Shown here: positions 51,501-60,562 of the stretch, in pieces
Position numbering within the stretch: the first letter of the stretch is position 1
How the letters are laid out: every line of letters starts with the position of its first letter
From: Micromonospora pisi
GTDB lineage: Bacteria > Actinomycetota > Actinomycetes > Mycobacteriales > Micromonosporaceae
Reading direction: 5' to 3'
DNA: 64,000 nucleotides
Assembly: GCF_003633685.1 (NCBI RefSeq)
Contig: NZ_RBKT01000001.1
Location: forward strand, 3,100,001 to 3,164,000
Notes under the pieces: model-generated
What the model saw: only the letters and a program-made list of their open reading frames with translations
Database searches by the model: none
What the model was told of the DNA's origin: nothing
Made by a program: the position numbers and the translations under genes

Positions 51501-53070
51501 GACCGAAGCGATCATTCGCGCGAAGGAGGAGGCGCTCAGTCTCGCTACGCTCGTCCCGCGCCTGCGCTACGCCAACGAAATCGCCGACACCAACCGTCTG
51601 CGGACCCTCGTCACCAGCACGCTCGGTCCGGACGGCAACGGCCTGCACCGAGACCCAGCCTGGCCGGCCGTGGTCCGCGCACTACGCACCGCGGAAGCAC
51701 AGGGGTGGGACCTGCCGCAGGTCCTCGCCGCGACCGCCCGCCGTGGCACCCTCGCCGCCGCCGAATCCCCCGCGCAACTCCTCGCCTGGCGCATCAACGA
51801 CCACACCGACGGCCGCCGCCCCGCCCCGGCGCTGTCCCAGCCGACCGTCGCGGACACCACCCGCTACGCCGCCCTCCTCCGAACCGTCCTGCGCACCACC
51901 GACCCCATAGACCCGGTCGACGGCACCCGGCCACCCCGCCTCCTACACACCGAACCGACCACCACGGTCACCGATCACCAGCAACTCCTCGCCACCGTCC
52001 TCGGCGACCACGATGCCTCCCGCGCCGCAGAGGAGGCGGCTTGGCCAGCGCTACGTAACGCGATCCGACGCGCCGAACACGCCGGCCACGACCCCCTCAC
52101 CGCCGTGGCCACCGCCGTCGTCTCCCGACCGCTCCACGACGCCCGGTCCCTGTCCGAAGTCCTCGCCTGGCGCCTCAACCACCACCTCGACACCACCCCA
52201 CCACCAGCAGCACAACCCGGCACCACCGACGCCTGGCGCACCCTCGCCTGGACCCTGAAAGCCGCCGAGAAGCACGGACACCCCGCCGACCATCTCCTCG
52301 CCGCCGCACGCCCCGGCAGCGACCTCGACGGCATACGCCACCAACTCCAACACCTCACCCGACCGATTCCCGCGACCGGGCCGCTGCCGTGGATCGAGTC
52401 CACCCCGCAGACCACCAACCCGGAATGGGACACCTACCTCAACGACATCAACCAGCTCATCAACGAACGCGTCCACAACCTGACCATGGACACGATGGCC
52501 CACCGGCCCGCTTGGCTCGCCGGACTAGGCGAAACTCCAACCGACGCTCGCACCCTCACCGAGTGGATGCGGCACGCGTCGACCGTGGCCGCCTACCGCG
52601 ACCAGCACCAGATCACCCTCGACGACCCCACCCAACCACTCGGCGCGTACATTCCCGCGCACCACTCCGGGCACCAGGCATACCTCCACGCCGTCGACGC
52701 CGTACTCGCCGCCCGCCACCCGCACGACACCCCGGCAGACCCCATCACCGTCCGCATCACCACTGACACCTACCTCGCCCTACCCGACACCGACCGCGAC
52801 AACATCACCACCGCAGTCGCCGCCCGGCTCGGCGACGACTGGCTCGGCCCCCGCCACGGCGACGCCGACACCCTCCTCACCACACCCACCTACGCCACCC
52901 ACCTACAAACCGAACTCATCAACCGCGGGCACCTCACCCCACCACCCATCAACACCCCCACGCCGCCACCGCCCCCAGCAACAACGCGTCCGGCCACCCG
53001 ACACCAACCCGCCTTCGAACCACCCCTGGAACTCCCGCAGCTCGAGCCCGGCATCGAAGTCAGCTGGTAA
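48541..53070 (+). CDS. traA: MobF-family conjugative relaxase-helicase
   Basis: 1509 residues. The N-terminal relaxase domain (to about 420) has DGYTYLTRHVVGGD and ADYYTANGNPPGRW with candidate nicking tyrosines, and the metal-binding PNLHTHVPISNKI near 245-255. A RecD/TraI-type helicase follows: Walker A GPAGAGKTTTMHAY near 592, ILVDEAGLAG near 676, LLGDYRQLSAVESGGALRLL and LYVAATRARHHTTLYAV. The C-terminal 500 residues are Ala/Thr/Pro-rich with repeated helical modules (ALRTAEAQGWDLPQVLAATARR, AIRRAEHAGHDPLTAVATAVV). It would nick oriT and unwind the transferred strand. No coupling protein is visible in the window. Confidence 0.92.
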   Translation: MMTLHKLSVADGYTYLTRHVVGGDRDREPGQSAADYYTANGNPPGRWGGRGLTQLGLTGQVTEQQMRHLFGQGMHPDADRIIAAYLAEHTRAGMTETQLAALTQQAIRHATLGRRFPVYKTLDAFDTRVDERLAVIRTEASREPTQAEVGKIRMEEARRARGGVAGYDLVFTPVKSLVLLWALDERQWVRDAVRAAHEQARDSALALLDEHAAFTRVGDVGQAQIGTHGLIYAVFDHYDSRDGDPNLHTHVPISNKIRGEDGKWRSLDGRALYRIAVAASEHYNSTIETLATQHLGVDFEVRPDTATKRHPVREVAGMPLEFVKTFSSRRSHIEARYEQLIVDFRRAHGHDPDNQAAFRLAGQANLDTRGPKPKPRSLAGLRAEWAERLTLTHGRTALRHLVKTVAASRPDQVRETFSTELSTTQISALASLAVGRAEASRSTWTVWNLRAEADRLLREPPHMLFPKGIRFGSTDDRTALLNRVVGDAVESLCVPVTAQPNLIEPAALRRPDGTSVFVQHTAMRYTSQEILDAEQRLLNAAHTPTIHSCAPLAVHTTLGNYESAFGKTLDPGQRAMVVAFATDPRLITVGLGPAGAGKTTTMHAYQHVLAAHGQRLIPLATSAAAAAVLSTDLGVPAENLHKFVYEHLTHGQPTPHPDGTLPTQKAFFHIRPGDVILVDEAGLAGTRNLDTLRDIATRHGAVIRLLGDYRQLSAVESGGALRLLATEAGAVELTHLHRFTSAAEADATRRLRDGDTTAIDYYQAHNRIRGGSAEAMIEQAYNAWHTDMTQGLKTLMSSSTTTGVTALSARARADRVAAGQVETEGVTLHDGNLAGRGDWIVTRGNDRKMTCNQGKDWVRNGDAWTVTARHRDGSLKVQHLGHGGTLTLPAAYVSTHVELLYATTTHRAQGSTVDTAHALVTDDMTRESLYVAATRARHHTTLYAVTHRILPLDEDARMDRTVYDRHARDAREILETVLATEGAQPSATEAIIRAKEEALSLATLVPRLRYANEIADTNRLRTLVTSTLGPDGNGLHRDPAWPAVVRALRTAEAQGWDLPQVLAATARRGTLAAAESPAQLLAWRINDHTDGRRPAPALSQPTVADTTRYAALLRTVLRTTDPIDPVDGTRPPRLLHTEPTTTVTDHQQLLATVLGDHDASRAAEEAAWPALRNAIRRAEHAGHDPLTAVATAVVSRPLHDARSLSEVLAWRLNHHLDTTPPPAAQPGTTDAWRTLAWTLKAAEKHGHPADHLLAAARPGSDLDGIRHQLQHLTRPIPATGPLPWIESTPQTTNPEWDTYLNDINQLINERVHNLTMDTMAHRPAWLAGLGETPTDARTLTEWMRHASTVAAYRDQHQITLDDPTQPLGAYIPAHHSGHQAYLHAVDAVLAARHPHDTPADPITVRITTDTYLALPDTDRDNITTAVAARLGDDWLGPRHGDADTLLTTPTYATHLQTELINRGHLTPPPINTPTPPPPPATTRPATRHQPAFEPPLELPQLEPGIEVSW

Positions 53071-53081
53071 CGTGCCGCCGC

Positions 53082-53531
53082 CTACTGGCGGGCCAACTCG
53101 ACGGACAGCACTCGACGTAAAGCGGCAACAACCGCGCCAGGCGGGAACCGCTGTGCGGCAACCCGCTCCGCGCGCGCTACCGCGCCGTGTATCTGCTCGG
53201 GCTGCGCGACGCGCAGAGTCGCTACCAGCCAGCCCTCCAGATCGACGAGATCCTCGGGTAGCTCCAGCGACTCCGGCGACGGCAACGGTGGCGGCATGCT
53301 CCGACCCGGTAGCGGATCCCCGGCCGAGGCGTACCGGCCCGGCGGCAGTCCCACCCGAAACGGGTGCACGCACACCGCCGTCCCGGATGGGCCGACTCGC
53401 CACCCAATGGTCGCGTCGTAGGCGTACTCCCAGCCCGGACCTGCAACCACGTCGAAATCGCCCGGTCCGAGCATCTGGGCCGGGCATACCCCGCACGTCT
53501 CGTCGCGCCACTCAGGCCGCAGACCACCCAC
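53082..53531 (-). CDS. hypothetical protein
   Basis: 149 residues, convergent with the relaxase gene. It has ETCGVCPAQMLGPGDFDVVAG, a WEYAYDATIGWRVGPSGTAVCVHPFRVGLPPGRY beta-rich part and a helical end (LVDLEGWLVATLRVAQPEQIHGAVARAERVAAQRF). CxxC plus a later Cys and His could bind zinc. No family recognised. It ends 12 bases after the relaxase stop. Confidence 0.6.
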   Translation of the reverse strand: MGGLRPEWRDETCGVCPAQMLGPGDFDVVAGPGWEYAYDATIGWRVGPSGTAVCVHPFRVGLPPGRYASAGDPLPGRSMPPPLPSPESLELPEDLVDLEGWLVATLRVAQPEQIHGAVARAERVAAQRFPPGAVVAALRRVLSVELARQ

Positions 53532-53797
53532 CGAAGAAAGGCTAGTGCCGCCGCGCGGTCCCGTCCCGGCACCGCGTCCGTATCTTCCCCCTACCCGACC
53601 CAGCCCGATCGACCCGAGGAAGCCTCGGCTTCAAAACCGGGTACACCGTGTCGAGCACCGGACCTTGTTCAGACTTGGCCAACACCTCGCGTTGGTTCTC
53701 TGACCTGCGCCGTTCGGCCGGTACTCTTCTTAGAGTTCGGCGACGAGCACCCGCTGCCACGGTCACAGGCAAACTACCCGCGCCTGGGAGGCCCTCT

Positions 53798-54622
53798 GTG
53801 ACTCCGCTGTTCGCCGTCGACGGACACCATCTGCTCTACCGCGCCTGGTTCGGTTTCCCGGCCCGGATCATGAGCCGCGACCGTACCCGCGACCTGACCG
53901 GCGTGTTCGGCTTCCTCGCCCTCGCTCGGAAAGCCCACCACCTGCACGCACCCGACAGCGAAATGGTCGTCGTCTTCGACGGAGAGTTCGGCACGGCGGA
54001 TCGTGTCCGTGCCGAGTCGACCTACAAGGCCAACCGTGCGACGGCCGATCACACCCCGATCAAATCCCTCCCGGCCGTGAAACAAGCGCTCAGCGCCGCC
54101 GGCGTGAGATGGGCCGAACTCGACAACCACGAAGGCGACGACGTACTCGCCACCGCGATCAGCGCCGCCACCAGGCAGGGGCGCCGCGTCATCTGCTTCT
54201 CCGGCGACCGGGACTTCTACCAGCTCCTCGACGACACCGTCACGATTCTCACCCCGACGCGGGCCGAACTCACCGGTGCTGACGTGCGGCAGCGATTCGG
54301 CGTACTGCCCCGTCAGTGGCCCGACTACCGGGCCCTGACCGGAGACCCCGCCGACAACATCCCCGGCATCAGAAGTATCGGCCCCAAGACCGCGGCCGCC
54401 CTGCTGTCCGGCGGTCTGCACCTCGAAGATCTGCCCTCTTCACCCCAGCTCGATACCCCTCGCTGCGGGAAGGTACTTGAGCAATGGGACCAGGTCCTCG
54501 CATGGCGCGACATCATCCGCCTGCGCCACGACGTCACCCTGCCTGCCAACATCGTCACCGGGCAACCCACACCGCCCCTACCCCGAGCTGCCCAAATACT
54601 CGAACACCTCGACCTCTGGTAA
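53798..54622 (+). CDS. 5'-3' exonuclease (PolI N-terminal/FEN type)
   Basis: 274 residues from a GTG with GGGAGG upstream. It has the flap-nuclease signatures: LFAVDGHHLLYRAWFGFP (first Asp), VVVFDGEFGTADRVRAESTYKANR, NHEGDDVLATAI, ICFSGDRDFYQLLDD and the H3TH ALTGDPADNIPGIRSIGPKTAAALL. The acidic residues needed for two-metal catalysis are present. It removes 5' ends or flaps in DNA repair or replication. The 266 bases before it hold no gene, only a short CCGAGG/CCTCGG hairpin. Confidence 0.9.
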   Translation: MTPLFAVDGHHLLYRAWFGFPARIMSRDRTRDLTGVFGFLALARKAHHLHAPDSEMVVVFDGEFGTADRVRAESTYKANRATADHTPIKSLPAVKQALSAAGVRWAELDNHEGDDVLATAISAATRQGRRVICFSGDRDFYQLLDDTVTILTPTRAELTGADVRQRFGVLPRQWPDYRALTGDPADNIPGIRSIGPKTAAALLSGGLHLEDLPSSPQLDTPRCGKVLEQWDQVLAWRDIIRLRHDVTLPANIVTGQPTPPLPRAAQILEHLDLW

Positions 54623-54763
54623 TTGATCACATGGTTCGTCACCTGGTCTGAAAGCGTTCTCACTCGCCTGCGTGTGGGTAGTACGTGGTCGGCTGGTGGC
54701 GGGACCGACCTCAGCTTCCGCAAACACCGGTTCCGCCGCCCGCCCCCTCGCACGGTCCGATGC

Positions 54764-55276
54764 TCAGGGACGCGCGAGGTAGATGAGCGGTCCACGGGCG
54801 TCGACCTTGGTGTACCGCTCACTCATGCCGATCTTGGCCGCGATACGGAGCGACGCGACGTTGTACGGTCGGATCGTTGCCCAGACGCGAGGGACAGCGG
54901 CTGCCAGTCCCTCGTCCAGTACAGCCTGGGCTGCCTCCCTGGCGAACCCCTGGCCCTGGTGCGAGTGCCTGATCTCGTAGCCGATCTCCGGCTCGATCTG
55001 CCCGATCCGGCCGAAGAACAGGCCGCAGTTGCCCAGCAGGTCGCCGTTGGGTCGCGCGCGTACGGCGTACCAGAGCAGTCCGGTTTCTTCCGCGACCTGG
55101 ACCCGCCGACGGATCCAGGCACGAGTTTGTTCGGTCGAGGTGAAGGGGCCATCGCCGATGGTGTGTGTCTCGGGGTCGCTGAAAATGGTGTGCAGCTCAT
55201 CGGCGTCCGCCACACGGAACGGACGCAGTTCCAGACGAGGGGTCGCGATCAGCGCCCGCACGATGAGGTCTCCCAT
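54764..55276 (-). CDS. GNAT-family N-acetyltransferase
   Basis: 170 residues of the RimJ/RimL-like GNAT type: TPRLELRPFRVADADELHTIF, PEIGYEIRHSHQGQGFAREAAQAVLDEGL (acetyl-CoA loop RxxxxQGxG-like) and PYNVASLRIAAKIGM. I start at the ATG at 55276 giving MGDLIVRALIATPRL; an in-frame upstream start would add a tail without similarity. It acetylates a small molecule or a protein N-terminus; substrate unknown. Confidence 0.85.
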   Translation of the reverse strand: MGDLIVRALIATPRLELRPFRVADADELHTIFSDPETHTIGDGPFTSTEQTRAWIRRRVQVAEETGLLWYAVRARPNGDLLGNCGLFFGRIGQIEPEIGYEIRHSHQGQGFAREAAQAVLDEGLAAAVPRVWATIRPYNVASLRIAAKIGMSERYTKVDARGPLIYLARP

Positions 55277-55389
55277 CCACGTGGTTGGACAGCAGGCCCG
55301 CCTGGGCACGTTCATCAGCGCCTGCTACAGGTACACCTCTGATCTGGCGCACCCACGGCATTGCGCTGCCCGACTCAGCCCGGGATCAG

Positions 55390-56448
55390 CTATGACCTCC
55401 TCGTGAGTGCCCCGGTCAGGGTGGAAGTCAGGGCACGGACGGAGGGGCGGCGTAGCTCCTGTGGCGCGTGCTGTGCGGCAACCCGTAAGGCCTGGTGTGC
55501 CCGGTCGGGTTTGCCATGCGACGCCCACGCCCGGGCGGTGTCGATGCAGTAGCGGGCGCGGCGTTCAGCATTCGGCAGCAGCTCGGGGCGGACGCTGCTG
55601 GCGTGGTGAAGGGCAGCGGCGGACTCACCGAGCGCCGTGAACACGCCGATCTTGTAGATGGCGACATTGGTCGCGTTGAACCGCAGACCGCCCTGGGATC
55701 GGGTGTGGTCCAGCCGCCGGGCGGCCTCGGTGGCTTGCCCCAGGAGGTGCAGAGCCCGACTCCCGTTGCCGTGCTGGGCGCTGCTGTAGGCCGCCGTACA
55801 GAGCAGCGACCCGTACGCGGCAACCACGTCCGGGCCGGCCCGGACGGTATCGGCATCAAGGTCCTGGGCGGCGGCGATCAACAACGCGACGGCGTCTTCG
55901 TGTTGGCCAGAGCGCCGCATCGCGATCGCAACGGAACGCGACGCGGCGGCAATCATGGTCGCATCGCCGCTGGCGTTTGCGACGGTCAACGCCCGATCGG
56001 CGAGGACCCGAGCGACCGGATCGTTGCCCAGTTTGATGGACAGTTCGGAGGCCAGTTGGTAGCTGCCGGCAAGGATCGCGGCAAGCCCGTCACGACCAGC
56101 GGCGGCCTGCGCCCAACTCGCCTCGGCCGCACCCATGATGGCCGGCAGTTGCGAGCAGAGTTCGTCGTACCGGGTATCGGCGTAGACGGTCCAGGCACGG
56201 GTCAGGGCACGAGTCAGCCGGGCCGTGGATTCAGGGACGGCGTTCGTGATGTCAGCGTCCAGGAGGGCAAGTGCGCCGATGTCGGGGGCGGATACAGGGT
56301 CGGCGAGGGCTGGGTCGGGCCAGCCGACCGTGGTGGCGGTAGCAGCCAGGCCGGCGAGCATCTGGCGTCGTCGCACCGAATCACCTCTTCCAATCGCCGG
56401 GCGCCCGCCGACGATAACGCCAGAACGAGGCCAAAGAACAGACGCCAC
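55390..56448 (-). CDS. XRE-regulator C-terminal TPR part, 5'-truncated
   Basis: 352 residues from a GTG at 56448. RRRQMLAGLAATATTVGWPDPALADP followed by helical repeats (LTRALTRAWTVYADTRYDEL, ALTVANASGDATMIAAASRSVAIAMRRSGQ, LHLLGQATEAARRL, RARYCIDTARAWASHGKPDRAHQAL) is the C-terminal half of actinomycete XRE-TPR regulators. Those proteins begin with an HTH of about 70 residues, which is missing; an in-frame stop lies directly upstream. It is probably a remnant beside other broken genes. Confidence 0.6.
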   Translation of the reverse strand: MASVLWPRSGVIVGGRPAIGRGDSVRRRQMLAGLAATATTVGWPDPALADPVSAPDIGALALLDADITNAVPESTARLTRALTRAWTVYADTRYDELCSQLPAIMGAAEASWAQAAAGRDGLAAILAGSYQLASELSIKLGNDPVARVLADRALTVANASGDATMIAAASRSVAIAMRRSGQHEDAVALLIAAAQDLDADTVRAGPDVVAAYGSLLCTAAYSSAQHGNGSRALHLLGQATEAARRLDHTRSQGGLRFNATNVAIYKIGVFTALGESAAALHHASSVRPELLPNAERRARYCIDTARAWASHGKPDRAHQALRVAAQHAPQELRRPSVRALTSTLTGALTRRS

Positions 56449-56491
56449 TCACGCGCAGAGAAGGGTCAGACACCATCAGTAGTCTCTCGCG

Positions 56492-56630
56492 GTGAACATC
56501 ATCAGGATCGCGGTAGCGCAGAGCTACATCTCCTGCGACCGGCGGTCAACGGCACAGCCATATGCGCCCTGATGCGCCAAGCCCACCAGCAGGGCGCCCG
56601 TCTGATCCAGTTCCCGAAAGAGCGATCTCC
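56492..56630 (+). pseudogene. carbon-nitrogen hydrolase (nitrilase family) remnant
   Basis: GTG 56492 starts NIIRIAVAQSYISCDRR, the typical first strand of nitrilase-family hydrolases. After a frameshift near 56545 the family continues as ALMRQAHQQGARLIQFPKE, which would contain the catalytic Glu region. The remaining 240 or more residues are missing. Confidence 0.6.
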
Positions 56631-56669
56631 CGATACGTCAGGCAGACCAAGGCGCTCGGGTGCGGTCAT

Positions 56670-56850
56670 CGGATCGGGGACGTGGCGGAGGCGCTGTCCC
56701 GGGCCGAGGCACTCTCGCCGGGCCGGATGCAGGTCACGACCAGAGCGGACGGGATCACCATCATCAACGACGCATGCAACGCCAGCCCGGAGGCAATGAC
56801 GGCGGCGTTGCAGGCGTTGGCCGACATCACCGCGCGGTGGGTCGCGGCCG
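56670..56850 (+). pseudogene. murF-like fragment
   Basis: The frame encodes IGDVAEALSRAEALSPGRMQV, GITIINDACNASPEAMTAAL and QALADITA, matching the central region of UDP-MurNAc-tripeptide:D-Ala-D-Ala ligase (MurF), where NDAYNANP is conserved. Both ends of the protein are absent, so it is a fragment fused by deletion to the nitrilase remnant. Confidence 0.6.
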
Positions 56851-57030
56851 TTCTACAAGATCGAATTTGGCCGCGGTGTCCCCAGTAACTCGATCTGATC
56901 TTGAGGGACGGGTCGGCGTGGGTGCCGAAGAGCGCCCTGCCTCCGAAACTATTCGTCCGACCAGACTCGTCCAGCACCAACACCAGGTTGACACGCACAC
57001 CCAATTCGGCGGTCGGTCGGCTGATCCAGG

Positions 57031-57510
57031 TCAGATGTCGGGGGCGATGTCAGTGCCGACCACAGCGCGACGGCCGGAGGCCGGGATGGCTCGTTCGGGT
57101 GTGGGCCGGCGCTGGTCGCGGATGTAGACGACGGCGGGCTTCCCGCCGCCGGGGAGGCGGCGCTCGACCTCGAACAAGGTGGTCGCCGTGACCAGGTCGG
57201 TGAGCTTGGCGTATCCGTAGGTGCGGGAATCGAAGTCGGGTCGCCGCTTGGTCAGGATATGCCCGACGGCGGCGAGGTGGGCCCAGCCGTCGTCGCCGGA
57301 GGCGGCTTCCACGGTGTCGCGCAGCAGCATCACGAGGGCGGTGTCGTTCTTGAGCTGCGCGGCGCGGGTGGGGGTTCGGGGTTTGACGAGGGTGGCCTCG
57401 GCCGGTGCGACGGGGTGGTCGTAGGAGAGGTTGTCGGTGTAGACGAACTTGTCGCAGGCGGCGACGAAGGACTGGGGTGTCTTCCGAACCGGCGCTTCGC
57501 CCCGCCGCCG
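57031..57510 (-). pseudogene. NYN/OST-HTH protein, C-terminal fragment
   Basis: From about 57500 downward: KTPQSFVAACDKFVYTDNLS, the end of a NYN (LabA-like RNase) domain, followed by a linker and an OST-HTH/LOTUS domain (LVMLLRDTVEAASGDDGWAHLAAVGHILTKRRPDFDSRTYGYAKLTDLV). The catalytic NYN part is missing and the frame is preceded by foreign sequence, so it is a truncated remnant. Confidence 0.65.
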
Positions 57511-57620
57511 ATGGCACGACAACGGGCCCGTGCGGCGAGGCGGTCGCGGTGACGGGCCTGCCACCGTGGCGCCAGCTCAGTGACCAGGCTCTCGATCACC
57601 TGCAGGGACAGACCCGTCAT
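57490..57620 (-). pseudogene. IS5-type transposase N-terminal remnant
   Basis: MTGLSLQVIESLVTELAPRW then QARHRDRLAARARCRAIGGGAKRRF matches the N-terminus of IS5-group transposases with HTH_Tnp_4. The frame ends where the NYN/OST-HTH fragment begins; the DDE domain is absent. Confidence 0.6.
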
Positions 57621-57746
57621 CCGCCGGTTCCTCCTGATCATCGCGCCAACCATGATCAGGCTAACGATCATCGATGCTCAAGGACTCGCAACCGTGCACG
57701 AGGTCGTTAGGGCCAGCCCTTCGGCGTTGCTCGCCGTCGGGATGCG

Positions 57747-57785
57747 CAACGGTCGCCGCGCGAGCTCATCGCGCGGCGACCGTTG
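57747..57785. terminator. 16-bp perfect hairpin
   Basis: CAACGGTCGCCGCGCG (57747-57762) pairs perfectly with 57770-57785 across seven bases. It lies 41 bases after the stop of the minus-strand lectin gene and probably ends its transcript. Confidence 0.7.
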
Positions 57786-57826
57786 GGATCATGTGCGTCT
57801 ATGGGCTGGTTGCACGGGTAGCCGTG

Positions 57827-60265
57827 TCACGCACGTGGCGGGGAATGAAAAACAAATCTCCAGAACTGGCTCGCTCCCCGGTCGCAGAGCCATTGGTGAA
57901 CCTTGGCTCCGTCCGCTGCATTGTTGTACGCGACGGTAATGCACTTACCAGTCTGGAAATTTACCATTATGGGATCAAATAAATCCCCACCGAATCGTTG
58001 CGCCCCCGTACCGTTACAGGTGTAGAGCACGATTGGTGTGCCGTCGGCCGGATTGCTGCCCCACACGTCAATACACTTGCCGTTGAAACTGACGAAGTTG
58101 TCACCTGGCACCCACATGAATTGCTGGGAAGGGCTGCCGGTGCAGGTCCGCATCTCCAGTTGCACGGCATCGTCGAACCTGCCGTCCGGCACGGTGAGGC
58201 ACTTGCCGTTCAAATGACTGACGACGGTCATGTCAAAGAGGTCGGTGGACCAGGTGGCATTGCCGCTGTCGTTTCGGTAGAGGACGAGATTCCCGTCCTT
58301 TTGCAGCTTCAGGCTGCTCGGCCCATTCCCGTGGGTTCCGGACGCCCACACCGGTGTGCCGTCTGCACTGTAGAGGACGAGATTGCCGTCGCGCTGGTTG
58401 GCGAGGCGCGCGCCGTTGGAGACCGCGGGCGCCCAGACGGCCTTGGGTCCCTTCGAGACGACAAGCTTGCCGTCACTTTGGAGTCGCAGCGTATGACCGA
58501 GGTGCGAGTGGAGCGCTTTGGCGTCGGAGAGTTCCGCGCCGGCCTCCAACTCGGTGTTGGTCGGGTAGAACAGCTGATCGGGGGTGACAAGAGGAGATCC
58601 AGTGACGGCACCGGCGCCGGCGTCCTTGCTCCCGCCGATGATGGCGATCGCCCGGCTGCCGAACGCGTTGGTCCAGACGTAATTGTCACCGCCAGCCAGC
58701 TTGGTGTACCGGAAGTTCTGGTCGGTCTGGCCGTCGCAGGTGCGGATGACGAATTTGATGCCGACGCCCGTCGCAGGGCTGGCGAGGCTGACGCACTTCG
58801 TGCGGTCCAAGGCGTTGATGATGCGGTAGATATCAGTGGTGCCATAGATTCGCATCGCCAGCCAGCGTTGCTTGACGTTGTCGGCGCAGTTTGCCTGCAC
58901 CACGGCCTTGCCGTTGGTGACGCTGTCGCCCTCGGCGGCCAGGCATTTGCCGGAGTTCAGGTTGGTCCACTGCCATGACTTGGCGCTGGGCCGGTTGGTG
59001 GAGTCTGGCGGCACCTGGTAGCGGCCGGTCGTCAAGAAGTTCCGGACGGCGTCCACGTCGCCGGCCAGTGCTTGGGTGGCGGCGGTGACGAGGTTGTCCT
59101 CGCCGTCGGCGGCCGCCTTGGTCTTGATGTTGTTCGCGCTCTGGCGGTGTGCGGCCTCGGCTTCGGCCAGCTCTCGGTCGAGGTCTCGGCGGTCGGCTTC
59201 GCGCATGCCGGTGTCGATGAATGCCCGCCAGTCGGCCGGGTTGCTGCTGCGCAGCGCGGTTTCGGCGGCCGCGCTGATCTCGATACGGTTCGGGTCGGTG
59301 TCGACGACCTGCCACACCCAGCGGGTGAAGTTGTCGTCGGTCATGGCGAGCTTGCCCTCGTCGGCGACGACGCCGATGATGGCGGCGGCAGCGGTCATGG
59401 CGCCTCGGCGCGCCAGGCGGGCCTGTTCGGCGGCGCCGGCGGCCTCGGCTGCGGCGATCGCGTCCTGCACGTCTTGTTCGGCGGCGGTCTTGACGCCGGT
59501 GGCGAGGAACGCGTGCTGCTGGGCGGGGGTGCCGTTGATGACCGCGGCTGCGGCGGCCTTGACGCGGGCCCCAGTGGCCCTGCTCCAGATCTCGATGACC
59601 GCGTCGCGTTCGGAGAGTAGGAGCATGCGGCCTTCGGTGTCGAGGGTCAGGCCGGCCGCGGCGTAGGCGGCACGCTTGAGGTCGCGGGCGGCGCGGGCGG
59701 CGGCCTCGTCGCTGATCTTCTTCGCGTCATCGGCGATTTTGGCATCGAAGATGCCGTGCAGGATGAATTGCTTGCAGGCGGCGTCGACGGTGGCGATGTC
59801 GGTGGAGAGCGTCAGTTCGGCGGCGGTGCGGACCAGCGGGTAGGCGGCGGATTGCTGCCAGATCCAGAAGACGAAGTTGCGGTCGGTCTGGCCGAGCACC
59901 CAGGGCTCGGGTTCGATGCCGATCTCGCGGGCGGCCCGGACCTTGGCCAGCTCGTCGGTTGGCAGGCCGTCGTCGGTGGCGGCGGCCTCCGCGGCCGCGC
60001 CGGTGAGGGCGGCCCTGGTGGACTGGGCCATCGGCTGCGCGGCTTTCGCCTTGGCCCCCGTGGACATCGGCGGCGGGGCGGAGGTGGGCGGCCTGATGGC
60101 AGGCGGAGCTGCCGGGGCAGGCGCGGGCTTGGCGGATGTTGGTGAAGGGGTGGGTGCGGGGGCGGCGGCTGCTGGCCCGGCGAGGAGTGCGATCAAGCCT
60201 ACGGTGGTGGTGGCGGTGGTGAGCAGGACGCGCAGGGCATGCGGACGCCGGTGTGCTGTCTTCAA
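57827..60265 (-). CDS. secreted ALF-repeat protein with ricin-type and bulb-type lectin domains
   Basis: About 812 residues from a TTG at 60265 (KTAHRRPHALRVLL, GGGGATC upstream); a longer in-frame start would put a His-rich tail before the signal peptide. A signal sequence ends near AAAAPAPTPSP, followed by a Pro-rich linker. About residues 95-400 hold ALF-type repeats (ISAAAETALRSSNPADWRAFIDTGM, AATQALAGDVDAVRNFLTTG). Then come a ricin B-type trefoil (WTNLNSGKCLAAEGDSV), a bulb-type mannose-lectin region (LRLQSDGKLVVS, QRDGNLVLYSADGTPVWASG, QKDGNLVLYRNDS) and a second ricin-type unit (HLNGKCLTVPDG, SFNGKCIDVWG). It is exported and probably binds glycans. Divergent from another ALF protein. 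Confidence 0.85.
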   Translation of the reverse strand: MKTAHRRPHALRVLLTTATTTVGLIALLAGPAAAAPAPTPSPTSAKPAPAPAAPPAIRPPTSAPPPMSTGAKAKAAQPMAQSTRAALTGAAAEAAATDDGLPTDELAKVRAAREIGIEPEPWVLGQTDRNFVFWIWQQSAAYPLVRTAAELTLSTDIATVDAACKQFILHGIFDAKIADDAKKISDEAAARAARDLKRAAYAAAGLTLDTEGRMLLLSERDAVIEIWSRATGARVKAAAAAVINGTPAQQHAFLATGVKTAAEQDVQDAIAAAEAAGAAEQARLARRGAMTAAAAIIGVVADEGKLAMTDDNFTRWVWQVVDTDPNRIEISAAAETALRSSNPADWRAFIDTGMREADRRDLDRELAEAEAAHRQSANNIKTKAAADGEDNLVTAATQALAGDVDAVRNFLTTGRYQVPPDSTNRPSAKSWQWTNLNSGKCLAAEGDSVTNGKAVVQANCADNVKQRWLAMRIYGTTDIYRIINALDRTKCVSLASPATGVGIKFVIRTCDGQTDQNFRYTKLAGGDNYVWTNAFGSRAIAIIGGSKDAGAGAVTGSPLVTPDQLFYPTNTELEAGAELSDAKALHSHLGHTLRLQSDGKLVVSKGPKAVWAPAVSNGARLANQRDGNLVLYSADGTPVWASGTHGNGPSSLKLQKDGNLVLYRNDSGNATWSTDLFDMTVVSHLNGKCLTVPDGRFDDAVQLEMRTCTGSPSQQFMWVPGDNFVSFNGKCIDVWGSNPADGTPIVLYTCNGTGAQRFGGDLFDPIMVNFQTGKCITVAYNNAADGAKVHQWLCDRGASQFWRFVFHSPPRA

Positions 60266-60562
60266 TGCGATCCCCGTTTTCGGTGAATAGAAACGATGCC
60301 GTCTCGCGTGGTGGGCGGATGAATGTCCGACGCTGTGATGGCATGCCACGGATTGCCGAGTCCCGAATGGTGGCTAGGGCAGGCTAGCCCGCGAGTTGCA
60401 TCGACGGCAAGCTACATCTACGGCCTGTCATATGCGCATTTCTCTATGATTTAGGGTTCCACGGCACACGGTTGTGTCCGGTGTGGATTCGTGGTACGAA
60501 TCTCTCGCGTTCGGCGGTCATCGATCTACGGTGTCGCTTCTGCTGCCACGGGGGTTGGCCAA

